64,000 nt of DNA from Agapetus fuscipes (taxonomy: Eukaryota; Arthropoda; Insecta; Trichoptera; Glossosomatidae): the NCBI GenBank assembly GCA_951799405.1, contig OX637350.1, positions 3,395,852 to 3,459,851 of the forward strand, written 5' to 3'. The position numbers were made by a program, and so were the translations under genes. Each line of letters begins with the position of its first letter. The first letter of the stretch is position 1. Positions 42,149 through 52,228 of this stretch are shown one piece after another. The notes under the pieces are model-generated. The model was given only the letters and a program-made list of their open reading frames with translations, ran no database searches and was not told the origin of the DNA.

Positions 42149-42161
42149 ATAAAACTGAATC

Positions 42162-42399
42162 ATGATGATGATAAGGATGCAGCATCCATTTTTCCGGGCT
42201 TGTAGACCATGGTCCTGTATTTCATCTGTAGGCTGTTTTTTCTTCTTAGAAGGCTGCTACGTTTCGTCAGTGAACTTTTTAGACTAAGAAGAAAAAAGTA
42301 GCTTACAGAAGAAATACTGGGCCATGGTCTACAAGCCCGGAAAAATGGATGCTGCATCCTTATCATCATCATCTGAAGCCACGGAAGCCTAAAACACTT
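42162..42399. repeat. 86-bp-arm palindrome flanked by 13-bp direct repeats
   Basis: Left arm from GATGATGATAAGGATGCAGC and right arm ending GCTGCATCCTTATCATCATC pair for about 86 bp with few mismatches, around a spacer of about 35 bp. ATAAAACTGAATC occurs exactly at 42149-42161 and 42400-42412. No transposon termini I recognise. Confidence 0.85.
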
Positions 42400-42412
42400 A
42401 TAAAACTGAATC

Positions 42413-42695
42413 GTTTAGAATCACTTGGATAGATGCTCTGATTCACCCAGCTTCCTCGAATAGAGCGCCATTTAATATCTTTTATGTTTCTCTGTGCAAA
42501 TGGACCAAGCAGTCATCGATCTTAAATCAATCAACTTTTATCAGCCCCGGGCGTCAATTAATCTAATATTTTTTCATCCCCTCCCTGCTGGGCGGGTTGA
42601 CTTCCAGGGGAGGAAGTCAAATTGATGAGCTCACCGAATGAAATTGGTTCCTTTTTAGCTTTGATCTTGTCCGAACGGCAAATCTCAACAAAGAA
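42413..42695. other. Unassigned spacer
   Basis: 42575-42620 is GC-richer. The open frame that starts at 42622 here becomes LINE sequence only from 42696, so its first 25 codons or so are unrelated. Confidence 0.4.
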
Positions 42696-42991
42696 TGTGA
42701 TGAGATGGTTTGGGCATGTGGAAAGAATGAATGATGATAGACTGACAAAGTATGTATACAAAGAAAGTGCGAAAGGAAAAAGAGGGAAGGGACGACCGAG
42801 AAAAGTATGGAGTGACCAGATTGAGGAGATTGTGAAAGAATGGGATATAAAAAGTGAGCGTAAAAGAAGAAAATGCATGAAAAAGGTGATGGATATGAAT
42901 GAACTGAAAGAGGTATGTAAGGATACGAAAAAATGGAGGCAACTCTGCAGAGGCTCTGGCCACCCCTAGCGGAATGGCGACAGAGTTACAG
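42696..42991 (+). pseudogene. LINE ORF2 C-terminus, type 1, frame open
   Basis: Plus-strand frame: MRWFGHVERMNDDRLTKYVY, KGKRGKGRPRKVWSDQIEEI, a KKVMDMNELKEVCKD segment, then KKWRQLCRGSGHP and stop. This is the usual end of a non-LTR reverse transcriptase. The 3' flank CGGAATGGCGACAGAGTTAC matches 10055-10080. About 90 codons remain; RT and endonuclease domains are absent. Compared with 9783-10090 it keeps the tryptophan that is a stop there, so the two copies have separate decay histories. Confidence 0.88.
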
Positions 42992-43090
42992 ATCTTGCAG
43001 TTCTATTAAGAGCCAGTTTACATTTTACGTTTTTTTTTAAACTTAATTGGAAATTTCTTAGGAAAAGCGAATACTGAAGCTGCGACCCTA

Positions 43091-43260
43091 ATTCCTTGAC
43101 TTATAGGTTGGTGTGAGGCTGACCGCCCATACTGTAAAAAATGTTTCACTTTACTAATGTCTTCGCTTTTTCAGGAAAGGTCGGCGAAAATTGCAGGGAT
43201 TGTGCCCATTTGAAGTTTGGATTTTAATTTCTAAGTACACATACAGAAGGCATGCATTTA
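43091..43260 (+). mobile_element. Fam-A SINE, 3' end lost
   Basis: TTCCTTGACTTATAGGTTGG through GAAGTTTGGATTTTAATTTC and a shortened GCATGCATTTAAT, then straight into the ATGT element. Confidence 0.8.
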
Positions 43261-43266
43261 ATCTAT

Positions 43267-43725
43267 ATCTATAAAGAAGGATGTATGTATGTATGTATGT
43301 ATGTATGTATGTATGTATGTATGTATGTATGTATGTATGTATGTATGTATGTATGTATGTATGTCCCCTATAGACTCATAAACCGCTCATCCGATTTTGA
43401 CGAAATTTTCAGGAAACATGTAACATATTCTTAGAACGAATCCTGTGAAGTTTGATGGTGATCAAATAAACAGTGGTTCTCAATTCTCGATATTTCAGCA
43501 ACGAGGTCGGTAAATTTTGAAACCACCCAATAGAAGAAGACCATTATATTCAACTACAATACATAATCTTAGTTGCAAATATACATATACATTAAAGATT
43601 CATATAAAATGCATGCTCACAAGTAGACACATGTAAGTTCACGCTTACAAATGCTGCATGTGTACCCACTCATAATTTAAAATCCAAATCTAAAATGAAC
43701 AACCCAGTAACTTTTACTTTACGCC
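43267..43725. repeat. ATGT-microsatellite element, copy 1
   Basis: ATCTATAAAGAAGG, (ATGT) about 20 units (43281-43363), CTCATAAACCGCTCATCCGA, TTTTGACGAAATTTTCAGGA, AATCCTGTGAAGTTTGATGG, then a minus-strand 5'-truncated Fam-A (43563-43725). An ATGT tract followed by an ACTCATAAACCGCTCATCCG box is a widespread arthropod non-autonomous repeat layout; the assignment is by memory of that pattern. Confidence 0.8.
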
Positions 43726-44497
43726 TAAAAATGGGAAAAAAAAAAAAAGTTGGGAAATTTCCCCAAAAGTGGGGAATTTTTTTTTTCCCCAAAAGTCGGG
43801 AAAAACCTAACCTAACCTAACCTAACCTAAAAATGGGAAAAAAAAAAAAAAGTTGGGAAATTTCCCCCTGCGCATTGTTCCCACTTATCCCCCTGCGCAT
43901 GGTTCCCACTTTCAAATCTGGGAAAAAAAAAAAAAGTTGGGAAAATTTTTTTTCCCCAAAAGTCGGGAAAAACCTAACCTAACCTAAAAATGGGGAAAAA
44001 AAAAAAAGTTGGGAAAATTTCCCTAAAAGTGGGGAAAATTTTTTTTCCCCAAAAGTCGGGAAAAACCTAACCTAACCTAAAAATGGGAAAAAAAAAAAAA
44101 GTTGGGAAATTTCCCCAAAAGTGGGGAAATTATTTTTTCCCCAAAAGTCGGGAAAAACCTAACCTAACCTAACCTAAAAATGGGAAAAAAAAAAAAAAGT
44201 TGGGAAATTTCCCCAAAAGTGGGGAATTTTTTTTTTCCCCAAAAGTCGGGAAAAACCTAACCTAACCTAACCTAACCTAAAAATGGGAAAAAAAAAAAAA
44301 AGTTGGGAAATTTCCCCAAAAGTGGGGAAATTATTTTTTCCCCAAAAGTCGGGAAAAACCTAGCCTAACCTAAAAATGGGGAAAAAAAAAAAAGTTGGGA
44401 AAATTTCCCCAAAAGTGGGGAAATTTTTTTTTCCCCAAAAGTCGGGAAAAACCTAACCTAACCTAAAAATAAGGAAAAAAAAAAGTTGGGAAAATTT
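43726..44497. repeat. About 90-100 bp minisatellite carrying CCTAA blocks
   Basis: About eight units, each with AAAATGGG, an A-run, GTTGGGAAATTTCCCC, AAAAGTGGGG, a T-run, TTTTCCCCAAAAGTCGGGAA and AACCTAACCTAA. The number of CCTAA repeats per unit varies from two to four or five. One variant unit (43824-43915) has CCCCTGCGCATTGTTCCC twice. CCTAA is the complement of the insect telomere unit TTAGG. Confidence 0.9.
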
Positions 44498-44518
44498 TAC
44501 TTAACTTTACCCACTTTA

Positions 44519-44691
44519 CATAACTTGAAATGGAAGTTATTCAGCTCCTGAGTGGCTTGACACTCATTTCTTATGAAGGCTGAGTAAGCCTTGCCGGTAT
44601 TTTATTTTGGGTTTAAAATAAACACTGAAACGGGAAATAATTTCTGACAACTTCGGTGGGATTCTAACTCGAGATCTCGGCATGGAATGCA
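44519..44691 (-). mobile_element. Fam-B SINE fragment, head cut by ATGT element
   Basis: CTTGAAATGGAAGTTATTCA, TGCCGGTATTTTATTTTGGG, then TCTCGGCATGGAATGCA. Truncated exactly where the second ATGT element begins. Confidence 0.8.
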
Positions 44692-45239
44692 ATCTATAAA
44701 GAAGGATGTGTGTATGTATGTATGTATGTATGTATGTATGTATGTATGTATGTATGTATGTATGTATGTATGTATGTATGTATGTATGTATGTATGTATG
44801 TATGTATGTATGTATGTATGTATGTATGTATGTATGTATGTATGTATGTATGTATGTATGTATGTATGTATGTATGTATGTTCCCTATACTCATAAACCG
44901 CTCATCCGATTTTGACGAAATTTTCAGGAAACATGTAACATATTCTTAGAACGAATCCTGTGAAGTTTGATGGTGATCAAATAAACAGTGGTTCTCAATT
45001 CTCGATATTTCAGCAACGAGGTCGGTAAATTTTGAAACCACCCAATAGAAGAAGACCATTATATTCAACTACAATACATAATCTTAGTTGCAAATATACA
45101 TTTACATTAAAGATTCATATAAAATGCATGCTCACAAGTAGACACATGTAAGTTCACGCTTACAAATGCTGCATGTGTACCTACTCATAATTTAAAATCC
45201 AAATCTAAAATGAACAACCCAGTAACTTTTACTTTACGC
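44692..45239. repeat. ATGT-microsatellite element, copy 2
   Basis: Same layout as 43267-43725, but the ATGT tract spans 44705-44880 (about 44 units). The unit ends in the same 5'-truncated Fam-A (45078-45239). Outside the tract the two copies are almost identical. Confidence 0.85.
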
Positions 45240-45443
45240 CAACTTGAAATGGATGTTATTCAGCTCCTGAGTGGCTTGACACTCATTTCTTATGAAGGCT
45301 GAGTAAGCCTTGCCGGTATTTTATTTTGGGTTTGAAATAAACACTGAAACGAGAAATAATTTCTGACAACTTCAGTGGGATTCTAACTCGAGATCTCGGC
45401 ATGGAATGCAGTTACTCTACCAACTAAGCTATAGACCGGACTT
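45240..45443 (-). mobile_element. Fam-B SINE, head retained
   Basis: Same body as 44519-44691, here continuing through GCATGGAATGCAGTTACTCT and CTACCAACTAAGCTATAGAC. It follows directly on the Fam-A end without an intervening array. Confidence 0.85.
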
Positions 45444-45476
45444 TTTACAAATATGGTGGATCGATATCGGTTTGGT

Positions 45477-45871
45477 TAGGGGTAAGCAACCTGCGGCTCA
45501 CCAGCCACATGCGGCTCTTTGGGTGTGAAGTTACGGCTCTTTAGCTTCATACGCAAATATAAAAAAAACACAGAATTATACTTCTGATCGAAAAAAACTA
45601 AATCGTTCTGAATCGATTAACGATCTCTCCGCTACTTGTACTCGCTTTTCACCCCCCACCCTCCCCCCAACTACAATATAAAAACCCAATCTTCAATGAA
45701 CATAAGCCCTGCAACTCTTGCCGACCTTCCCTGAAACAGGGGTGACATTGGCAAAGTGAACCATTTTTTACAGTATGGGTGGTCAGCCTCATACCAACCT
45801 ATAAGTCAAGGAAAAACTTTGAAATTTGTAAAATTTTTGGCTCTTCCGACTCAAAAGGTTGCCGACCCCTG
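45477..45871. mobile_element. hAT-like non-autonomous element with nested Fam-A
   Basis: Left end TAGGGGTAAGCAACCTGCGG and right end CAAAAGGTTGCCGACCCCTG are inverted and fit the hAT terminal pattern CAGGGGTCGGCAACC. CGGCTC/GGCTCTT words follow inside. No matching 8-bp duplication was found. Fam-A lies inside. Confidence 0.6.
45670..45813 (-). mobile_element. Fam-A SINE, 5' half, nested in hAT-like element
   Basis: CTACAATATAAAAACCCAAT through CCAACCTATAAGTCAAGGAA. The 3' half is missing: unusual, since most partial copies lack the 5' end. Confidence 0.8.
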
Positions 45872-45879
45872 GCCTAGAC

Positions 45880-46630
45880 AAAAGTTCCAAATTAAAAAAT
45901 GTTATTCAAGTATTCCAAGTTGAATTTTAGAAATGTAAGAAAGCTTTTATATCCCGCACTTATAAAAAATACGATAAACAAAAGTTCGTAGGTCACAACT
46001 AGAAGACCATATTGAAATATATTATTATTATGAAAACCTTTTATTGAAACATACTTTTAATTAAAATATACATAATATAGTTGTTTTTTCAAAAAACGCA
46101 TTTCTGTAAAATTATATACTCACCACAAATTTAAAGATCGTTTTTTTCTCGGCGGTTAAACGTCTTTCTTCTATGTGACAATGGTCCAAAGCAACCAAGA
46201 TAAACAAAATGTTTGCCTTTTACCTAACCCGGCCGTGCGACTTACAATTTTGTTGTCAATAGAAAATGTTCCGTGTGCACTACCTAAAACTTTCACTTAT
46301 TGAAATAATGGATAGAGCACATTTTAAATGTGGGGAAAAAATGTGAATTCACTTGGCCGGGATAAAGACAGGACAGGGAGTCAAAAATTCAACATAAATT
46401 AAACACTTTCATGGAGATAGTTGAAAAAACACCATATTGTATGAAGCATTTTCCCCAACTGCATACGTTTCACAGTGCGGTTACATTGAAAAATATTCCT
46501 GATTGTTTGGAATACATTTATTTCTTCACTTTGCTCAAAGAGTATAGTGAATTTTATAGATTAGTTCTTTAATTGTATGATTATAAAATTTAATGTATTG
46601 TTTATATTCTTTTCTTTATATTCTTTTCTC
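45880..46630. other. AT-rich spacer
   Basis: No gene or repeat recognised. Confidence 0.3.
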
Positions 46631-46631
46631 G

Positions 46632-46890
46632 TTCCTTGACTTATAGGTTGTTATGCGGCTGACCACCCATAATATAAAAATTGGTTCACTTTGCCAATGT
46701 CACCCCTGTTTCAGGGAAGGACGGCAAGAGTTGCAAGGCTTATGTTCATTTGAGATTGGGTTTTTATATTGTAGGTCCACATGCGGCATGTGTTAGCGCG
46801 AAATTATACATATCTGCTTGTGGGAATGCATTTAGTATGAATCTTAAATGATATATATCTTTGCAGCTTAGATTAGATTAGATTAGATTA
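46632..46890 (+). mobile_element. Fam-A SINE, full length, (GATTA)n tail
   Basis: TTCCTTGACTTATAGGTTGT to GATTAGATTAGATTAGATTA (46871-46890). Closely matches 23337-23600, and 48822-49052 shares the same TGTTAGCGCGAAATTATAC variant. Confidence 0.9.
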
Positions 46891-46894
46891 GTAT

Positions 46895-47139
46895 AGGTCA
46901 ATATGCATCTGACCAACTATAAATAGAAAATGGTTCACTCTGCCAATGTCACCCCTGTTTCAGGGAAGGTCAGCAAAGAGTTGCAGGGTGTATGTTCATT
47001 TGAGATTTGGGTTTTTATGTTGTAGGTTCACACGCAGAATGTGCAAGTGTGAACTTATACGTGTCTGCTTGTGGGCATGCACTTAATGTGAATTCCAAAT
47101 GTAACAATTATATCCATGCAACTTAGAATAGATTAGATG
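46895..47139 (+). mobile_element. Fam-A SINE, second copy in tandem
   Basis: GGTCAATATGCATCTGACCA, CACCCCTGTTTCAGGGAAGG, TGTAGGTTCACACGCAGAAT, AGAATAGATTAGATGAG. A different subfamily from its neighbour, so not a simple duplication. Confidence 0.8.
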
Positions 47140-47264
47140 AGTGACGTTACATAGCCGATTTTTTTATCTTAAATATAAATGGAGCACCGCAATCGATTTT
47201 CCCTATGCTTGGCTCTGCTGCTTAACAGTTGTACCTAGACCTTTTTTTTTAGAAAACGTGAAGA

Positions 47265-47407
47265 TTAACCTAGAGATAAATTGTGTGAAGCTTGATTCCG
47301 ATTACCACACTTTTTTTTTTGATCCTGTTGTTTCCTCTTTTATCTGTAGAAAAAAATTGATACCACATGCCCAAATGGCGTAGTGAAACACGCCGGGTAC
47401 TGCTAGT
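47265..47407 (+). mobile_element. Possible Helitron-like or ATGT-family 3' end
   Basis: GTGTGAAGCTTGATTCCGAT resembles the GTGAAGTTTGATGGTGAT box of the ATGT element, and the segment ends CACGCCGGGTACTGCTAGTA. A terminal CTAG followed by T fits the Helitron CTRR-T rule. Only the 3' end is visible. Confidence 0.35.
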
Positions 47408-47464
47408 ATTACTCATAAATGTTAACAAAGATTTGCAACTTAGTACATTAAAGATTAAAAGCGA

Positions 47465-47555
47465 AAACTGAACCTGCAAATATAGTGCTACCACGTTGTT
47501 TCCGAATGTTTACCATGCGGGCGTACGGAACACATTTATTTTCACAGGTAAGAGA
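47465..47555 (-). mobile_element. Fam-B SINE tail fragment
   Basis: CTGCAAATATAGTGCTACCA, TTTATTTTCACAGGTAAGAG. Diverged. Confidence 0.55.
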
Positions 47556-48480
47556 TAGGATGTTAAGTAACGCAACCTCTGAATATGCTAAGATACATTT
47601 CATATATATATTTTTTCAGTTTCCGTTTTCGACTGACTGAAATACTCTGCTAGAAGTTTACAGTACTTTCAAAAACGTTTGAAGCATAGCTGATATATGG
47701 ATCATCCTTTCTTTGTATGGAAATTAATTTTAGGCGGGGTTATGCTAGATTTTCTGTGTGTAAATAAAACCATTAGAAGATAATATTTTTTTCGGTTAAC
47801 TCATATTTTGTTAACAAAAATCCAACTTTTAGTCTGTAACTTTACAGCTAGCGAATAACTAATGATAAAAATGTTTATATTTTAAATCTTCTCATTTTCC
47901 ACGAGCATACTCTTCGATATCCCGCAGTTAGCAATTGAAAATATAAATAATACCTTTCGATATTGGTATTGAAAACGTCAGTTGCTATCATTAGTTGTTT
48001 TTCATGTCATTATTAATTTATTTCCCATGATTTTTGCCTTGAAGTTTGTAATGTGTATACTTTACAACCTAGACACGCCATCTTTTGTTTATCTAAGTCG
48101 TTACCTACATGTTTACTTCTATTTTACCTGACATTGAAAATACTGCGCATAAGATGCACAGAAATGGCGTCCACTGCTAATAGACTTTTCACATATTTTG
48201 TACGGTTTGTGAATGTGGAAAACTCATATTTCGACTGCTCCAAGGAAGACAGCACTAAGTCCAAAAAGATAGTTTTGCAGGAAAGCCAATTGAATGTTAT
48301 TCTTTCCATGGAGTACAATGCATAAACTATTTTTTACATTAATTTATTAACGAATTTAAAAGAGATACAGACACGGCTGTCACCTTGGAATGAAGATAAT
48401 GATTTGTTACCTTTAGAAATGGAAATAAGTCAAAAACCTAAATTTCGGTGTTACTTCCTTCTTCCTTGGAGCAGTCGATT
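47556..48480. other. Unassigned region with a 90-codon frame
   Basis: Plus frame 48053-48325 and an antisense frame overlap. No domain recognised and no repeat copy seen. Not called. Confidence 0.3.
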
Positions 48481-48573
48481 TGATCTTCACTAAATTTTAT
48501 AGAACGAACAACAATTCTCGATCTCTTGATCTTCATCAGTTACAATAAAAAAATAAAAATGATAAAAAGTATT

Positions 48574-48718
48574 TAAAGCATGCTCACTAGCAGACACATG
48601 TAGTTTCACACAACACATACTGCATGTGTACATTCAAAATAAACTAAACCTCACATGAGCATTAACTATGCGACTCCTGACGCCTTCTTATTTGAGGTTT
48701 GGATATTAATTTGTAACA
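48574..48718 (-). mobile_element. Fam-A SINE, diverged
   Basis: GCATGCTCACTAGCAGACAC, ACTGCATGTGTACATTCAAA, CATGAGCATTAACTATGCGA. Followed at 48690 by a plus-strand Fam-A scrap TTGAGGTTTGGATATTAATT. Confidence 0.55.
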
Positions 48719-48826
48719 TTGTCGGTGTTGTGGCCGAGGGGTAGAGGCGCATGTTCGACTAGCGTATTTGGAACCGAATAACGTTGGTTAGAATCTTGCG
48801 TCTAGACCACTTGACCATAACTTTAT
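48717..48826 (+). mobile_element. Fam-C SINE head
   Basis: GTCGGTGTTGTGGCCGAGGG, CGACTAGCGTATTTGGAACC, GTTGGTTAGAATC (mutated B box), then GACCACTTGACCATAACTTT. Cut by the following Fam-A. Confidence 0.7.
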
Positions 48827-49052
48827 CATTTAAGATTTATATTAAATGCATTCCCACAAGCAGAAATGTATAATTTCGCGCTAACACATGCCGCATGTGG
48901 GCCTACAATATAAAAACCCAATCTCAAATGAACATAAGCCCTGCAACTCTAGCCGTCCTTCCCTGAAACAGGGGTGACATTGGCAAAGTGAACCATTTTT
49001 TTTTTACAGTATGGGTGGTCAGCCGCATACCAACCTATAAGTCAAGGAACGA
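48827..49052 (-). mobile_element. Fam-A SINE, 3' tail missing
   Basis: ATCATTTAAGATTTATATTA through ACCAACCTATAAGTCAAGGA. The same subfamily as 23337 and 46632. Confidence 0.8.
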
Positions 49053-49640
49053 GAGATTCTACAAAGAAAATTTTAAACCAAATAATTATTTTACACTATG
49101 CAAAAACTATGGTATCATCAATTGTATTTAAAATATTCACATCTTCAAACTCAATTTGGCGCACATTGTATGAAGGAAGTAAAACATACGAGGCCTTTAT
49201 CGCGCGGTAAGATACGACCGTATAATGTCATGTACAAAGGCATTACATTTTCATAGCATTCAAATTTCCTGCGGGACGTCGTAAAGTCGTCTCTCTTCTA
49301 AATTTCATACATGCGCCAACCTACACGGGACGTATGTATTTATAAAGTATAATAATATGAAAGTAATATTGTATCAGAATTAGCGCGGGAGAGGTTCGAG
49401 GCGATATTGATGGCGGCAACGACGTCCTAATGAGTTTGTTTATCAAAATCTCGTGCGAAAGCTTGAACACATTAATTAAACGAAAATCCCGGTCGATAGA
49501 TCAACACCTAGAGCTTCTGTTTTGTAATTAATAAACCGTGTGTTTCGTATTCGAAGGTATCAAATATGATTTCCTATTGTGATGAAAACAATTTATCCCA
49601 AACCAATTTCTAGTTGTAACCACATGTCATCAGCCTTCAC
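49053..49640. other. Unassigned spacer
   Basis: 49490-49515 (CCGGTCGATAGATCAACACC) may be a scrap of a Fam-B head. No gene. Confidence 0.35.
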
Positions 49641-49646
49641 GCCTCC

Positions 49647-49850
49647 TGCCGAGAGCTCGGGTTCGAATACCACCGAGGGTGGACAGAAATGATTTTCCAT
49701 TTAGGTGTATATTTCAAACCCAAAATAATACAGGCAAGGCTAACTAAGCATGAGTACCAAAGAAATGAGTACCAGCCCCCTTGGGATCTGGAAAAACCAC
49801 ATTTCAACTGAAGTGGTAGGGCAGGTCCCCTTACATGTAAAAATAAATAT
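49647..49850 (+). mobile_element. Fam-B SINE, head partial
   Basis: GCCGAGAGCTCGGGTTCGAA (B-box region), TGGACAGAAATGATTTTCCA, TCAACTGAAGTGGTAGGGCA. The A box is not recognisable. Confidence 0.8.
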
Positions 49851-49904
49851 GTAGGTTCGGTAAATAAATAGAACTCAACAGTGTTTTTTTGCCATATCTA
49901 TTTT

Positions 49905-50040
49905 TTTAAATGGAGTTCTAGAAAGTTTCCGCTGAAACCTAATATTGGATCGTGATACCGATCCGAAACGTCGCCTCGGCTAGAAAATAGTAAGTCAACG
50001 GATTACCCGAAAACCTACCAACATATACAAATAGGTGTAT
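49905..50040 (+). other. Structured motif GGATCG hairpin then GAAACG
   Basis: GGATCG (49947-49952) pairs with CGATCC (49959-49964), followed directly by GAAACGTCG. The upstream CTAATAT is where CTGATGA would be expected by comparison with 13859 and 23682. Possibly part of an old mobile element. Confidence 0.35.
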
Positions 50041-51480
50041 CCTGGAGGTAGCATTAAATTGGTTTAAAAGAAATCTACACAATGTCAAGACAAAAACCCT
50101 TAAACTTTTACACTTAAGTGAGATAATACAGAAGGCACTGACTACCTAACATTAATATATCCAAAAATCAAAAGCCAAAAAAAAATGCGAAGAGTGTTCT
50201 CGGCTTTGAAGTGAATGCCGAGTCGGTCGCCTCGGTCGAGCAACGTCTGAGGCGCGTTAGAAAAACTTATAATTCGAAACCGGGAATGTCCGAATATTTT
50301 GCCTGGATTCTGGCAAAAGTTCAAAATAAAGTTGATGGCGTTCGGATAAATAAATGGCGTGTTTCGCGCGCCGTGCAAACTTAACGCTGTTTCAGTTGCA
50401 GAATCTGAATGGACACTCATCAATTCAAATTAATTTCGCATAATATTCGCAGCGGGATGAAAGCTTTGCATGCTATTTGCTGGCAAATTTATGCAAGTCT
50501 CGTTTGGCGAATGTAGATACACGGATACAAATAACCAATACATGAAATGTAGAAAAATATTGCAGAATGTTCTAGATCTCTGATGAACTGTTGAAGTATG
50601 TAAGGAACTACGTAGATTCAACAGAAATCAGTCAATGATGGATAAGGTGTTATTTTAAAACACTGTTTACTTCACCCGGACCAATAAATTAAATAAATGA
50701 TATTTACTTGTATTTATAAGCTACAAAACATGTATAATTTATCTGATCATTAAGCGAGTTGAAAGAACTGAAAAACGTTATTCTCTGAGATTTTCCCCGA
50801 CGATTTTCCACCGTTTGTTCTCGCCTCTCAGCGGATGCTTTGAAATTAAGCTAGTGCGAGGAAGACAGATAGCAATGCGAGAAGCGTACACGATAGGTTC
50901 ATTGATTGCGTGAGTACGCATTTTGTAGAAATGAAGGACAATGGAGCGACAGATTCTGGATAGCGTGGGTAGAAAAATATGCCAATTATTTGTGGAACTG
51001 CAAACGTGGAATGTGACCTAAGAACTAGAGAATTCGTATTTTTCAGAGGGTGGCGAGAAACAAAATCAATGCATACAATTAACGGATGATACATAGTTAA
51101 AAGCCTGAAAATATATACGTACTAGAAAAACTTAAGTACTAAATTATTTTGTATAATAAATCAATTGAACGCGGAATGAATTCGTGTAGATTTAAATGTT
51201 TACATTCACAGATGACACGTTATTAATCTACAACTTGTTTTTTTCTTACTTCTTTTGCAAATGCATCCGTTAAAATGTAATCAGTCAATGTCTATCATGA
51301 TATGACGGAAAAAATAGACCCAGATGGTGGAAAAAAAATCAATAAATCTCTTTTGATCCTGCCTGTCAGGCATGTCAGGCAATAGATATGTAAATCATCA
51401 TAATTCCGTCTGCATTAAAAGTTTCGTCTGCGTCATGAAAATGTAATGAATCCAATAAAAGAAGCTTCAGTGCCCCTAGT
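50041..51480. other. Gene-free stretch
   Basis: About 1.4 kb without a supported gene or repeat. Minus-strand frames of 93, 63 and 82 codons at 50142, 50430 and 50846 show no recognisable domains. The cluster of three same-strand frames is noted, but codon patterns give no support. Confidence 0.3.
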
Positions 51481-51485
51481 ATAAA

Positions 51486-51772
51486 GGGGCCGTCAATAAA
51501 TTACGTCATCGATTTTGGCCGATTTTAGACCCCCCCCCCTTACAATCATTCTATAGTCATTATCTAATGACCCCCCCCTCCCCCTCTTGCTGTTATAATG
51601 GATGAGCTTAATAATTAATAATGTTATGTTACTTACATAATATTTTGTATATTTTGTAGAAATTAGTATTTACAAGAACGACGTCACTTTTGGTATCGTA
51701 CATCATTTGCCATCATTCGCAAACCAGACTCCCCCCCCCTTAATGCGAATGACGTATTATATAGACAGCCCC
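51486..51772. mobile_element. MITE-C element, complete
   Basis: Ends GGGGCCGTCAATAAATTACG and AATGCGAATGACG...GACAGCCCC, flanked by AAA on both sides. Interior as at 38144-38421 (GAACGACGTCACTTTTGGTA). Confidence 0.88.
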
Positions 51773-51795
51773 AAAGCATTGCGCAAGCTCACCTC

Positions 51796-51897
51796 GATTG
51801 CGTAAATTGAAAAAAACTATACCACTCTCAAGGAGTGCCATCGTAAAATCCATACATTTTTTTATTTACACAATCGAAGTGAGATTTACGCAATGAT
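51796..51897 (-). mobile_element. MITE-G copy with intact ends
   Basis: GATTGCGTAAATTGAAAAAA at the left and GAGATTTACGCAATGAT at the right. Core CTCTCAAGGAGTGCCATCGT. Confidence 0.65.
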
Positions 51898-51901
51898 ATG
51901 C

Positions 51902-52005
51902 TCCTTGACTGGTAGCTTGGTATGAGGCTGAGCCCCCGTGCTGTTAAAATTGGTTCACTTTTGCAAATGCCATCCTGGTTTCAGGGAAAGGCTGCAAGAG
52001 TTGCA
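51902..52005 (+). mobile_element. Fam-A SINE, 3'-truncated
   Basis: CTCCTTGACTGGTAGCTTGG through GGCTGCAAGAGTTGCAAAA. A 5' half without a 3' end. Confidence 0.75.
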
Positions 52006-52228
52006 AAACAAAATACTAATAGCAGAGTTTAAACCAGTGTTGAAACGTAAACATACTATTTAGGGACACAGCACCAAATTTAAGAATTCGCCATGGCATA
52101 CTAAATAATTTTATTTTAAATTCAATATTTTAGTACATAATTGTGTGCGTCTTATTGATTTTTGTACAAAAATGTCATAAATATTTGTATCTTCTCACCA
52201 TCTCAAATAAGTTTTCCTTTCACTATGG

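Noticed and set aside
43801..44470. True chromosome end (telomere)
   Set aside because: CCTAA blocks are only two to five repeats long, embedded in a satellite and flanked on both sides by ordinary repeats. Interstitial or subtelomeric is the most that can be said.
43252..44949. Long MYVC and HTYI repeat frames
   Set aside because: Direct translation of the ATGT microsatellite; no coding meaning.
50142..51094. Three successive minus-strand frames as exons of one gene
   Set aside because: No recognisable domain, no convincing splice-site arrangement linking them, and lengths expected by chance.
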